A program made the translations under genes and the position numbers. The notes under the pieces were generated by a model. It searched no databases, was not told the origin of the DNA, and saw only the letters and a program-made list of their open reading frames with translations. A stretch of 12,223 nucleotides of DNA, taken from NCBI GenBank assembly GCA_002392545.1, contig DGHF01000235.1, positions 1 through 12,223 of the forward strand. Direction: 5' to 3'. Origin of the DNA: Ruminococcus sp. UBA3855 (GTDB lineage: Bacteria; Bacillota; Clostridia; Oscillospirales; Ruminococcaceae). Of the stretch, positions 11,667-12,223 are shown in pieces (within the stretch, counting starts at the first letter, position 1; each line of letters opens with the position of its first letter).

Positions 11667-12223
11667 ATGTACAAAGATTTAATGGACACCATTGGTTATG
11701 TGGAAAGCGTTGACCCCGAAGTTGGTTCAGCAATGCAGAAAGAGCTTGCACGTCAGAAGCGTAATTTGGAGCTGATTGCCTCCGAAAATATCGTTTCTCC
11801 GGCAGTCATGGCAGCTATGGGGAGTGTTCTCACAAACAAGTATGCAGAGGGCTACCCTGCAAAGCGTTACTATGGCGGTTGTGAATGCGTTGACATTGTA
11901 GAACAGATTGCAATTGACAGAGCCTGCAAACTGTTCGGGGCAAAGTTCGCTAACGTTCAGCCCCATTCCGGCGCACAGGCTAACACAGCGGTTTATGTGG
12001 CAACTCTGCAACCAGGAGACACCGTTCTCGGCATGAGCCTTGACGACGGCGGACACCTCACACACGGTTCACCTGTCAATATTTCCGGTAAGTATTTCAA
12101 CTTTGTTTCCTATGGTCTGAATGACGAAACAGAAACGATTGATTATGCCGAACTTTATAAGCTCGCAAACAAAACAAAGCCGAGACTCATTGTCGCTGGT
12201 GCATCTGCATATCCCCGTGCAAT
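11667..12223 (+). CDS. glyA: Serine hydroxymethyltransferase, 5' part
   Basis: PLP enzyme that converts serine and tetrahydrofolate to glycine and methylene-tetrahydrofolate, feeding one-carbon metabolism. The first 185 residues are present and the frame is open at the right edge; the family is about 410-420 aa, so over half, including the PLP lysine, lies outside. Signatures: KRNLELIASENIVSPAV (31-47), YAEGYPAKRYYGGCECVDIV (59-78), NVQPHSGAQANTAVY (96-110) and DDGGHLTHGSPVN (126-138), where His130 would stack on PLP. The ATG has AAAGGAG 8 nt upstream and its own promoter. It is not co-directional by overlap with any neighbour, so it looks like an independent unit. Confidence 0.97.
   Translation, partial: MYKDLMDTIGYVESVDPEVGSAMQKELARQKRNLELIASENIVSPAVMAAMGSVLTNKYAEGYPAKRYYGGCECVDIVEQIAIDRACKLFGAKFANVQPHSGAQANTAVYVATLQPGDTVLGMSLDDGGHLTHGSPVNISGKYFNFVSYGLNDETETIDYAELYKLANKTKPRLIVAGASAYPRA

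Overview
The window looks like chromosomal DNA of a low-to-mid GC anaerobic Gram-positive bacterium, most likely a gut Clostridia of the Ruminococcus/Oscillospiraceae type. The evidence is purine-rich Shine-Dalgarno sites, consensus sigma-A promoters, a lipoprotein signal, a surface protein ending in a PKTGD sorting signal, and a sodium-type ATP synthase c subunit. The genus is inference; there is no rRNA or other marker that fixes it.

Region 1 (1-2601, minus strand) is the 5' half of an F1Fo ATP synthase operon in the order atpI-atpB-atpE-atpF-atpH; atpH runs off the left edge. A textbook promoter (TTGACA, 17 nt, TATAAT) lies just upstream. The c subunit carries two ion-site glutamates plus the AESTGIY signature, which points to a Na+-coupled rotor. 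atpB and atpF start with TTG, and the atpB ribosome-binding site sits in the loop of a perfect 7-bp hairpin.

Region 2 (about 2602-3116) has no convincing gene. It holds two 80-bp direct repeats, 97 bp apart, each containing a long imperfect palindrome, and a short open frame that may be a gene remnant.

Region 3 (3093-11099) is the most interesting part: an extracytosolic flavin/electron-transfer locus. A TetR-type repressor gene diverges from a sortase-anchored Tp47-like surface protein, whose promoter -10 is covered by a perfect palindrome. Next come a polytopic ferric-reductase-like protein with a long Pro/Glu linker and a C-terminal FMN-binding domain, a terminator, and then a tightly packed operon: ApbE flavin transferase lipoprotein, a NusG-II (EetA-like) membrane protein, a Gx-transporter/HepS-I (EetB-like) membrane protein, GpsA glycerol-3-phosphate dehydrogenase and a flavin reductase-like protein. 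Taken together this resembles the flavin-based extracellular electron transfer systems known from Listeria and relatives, but without Ndh2 or PplA in view and with a single-chain heme-b/FMN protein instead. The FMN domain's flavin-attachment motif is degenerate, while a near-canonical one occurs in the upstream surface protein.

Region 4 (11100-12223, plus strand) has a 90-bp imperfect inverted repeat, a 65-aa basic small protein with one predicted membrane segment, and the 5' part of glyA (serine hydroxymethyltransferase) behind its own promoter; glyA runs off the right edge.
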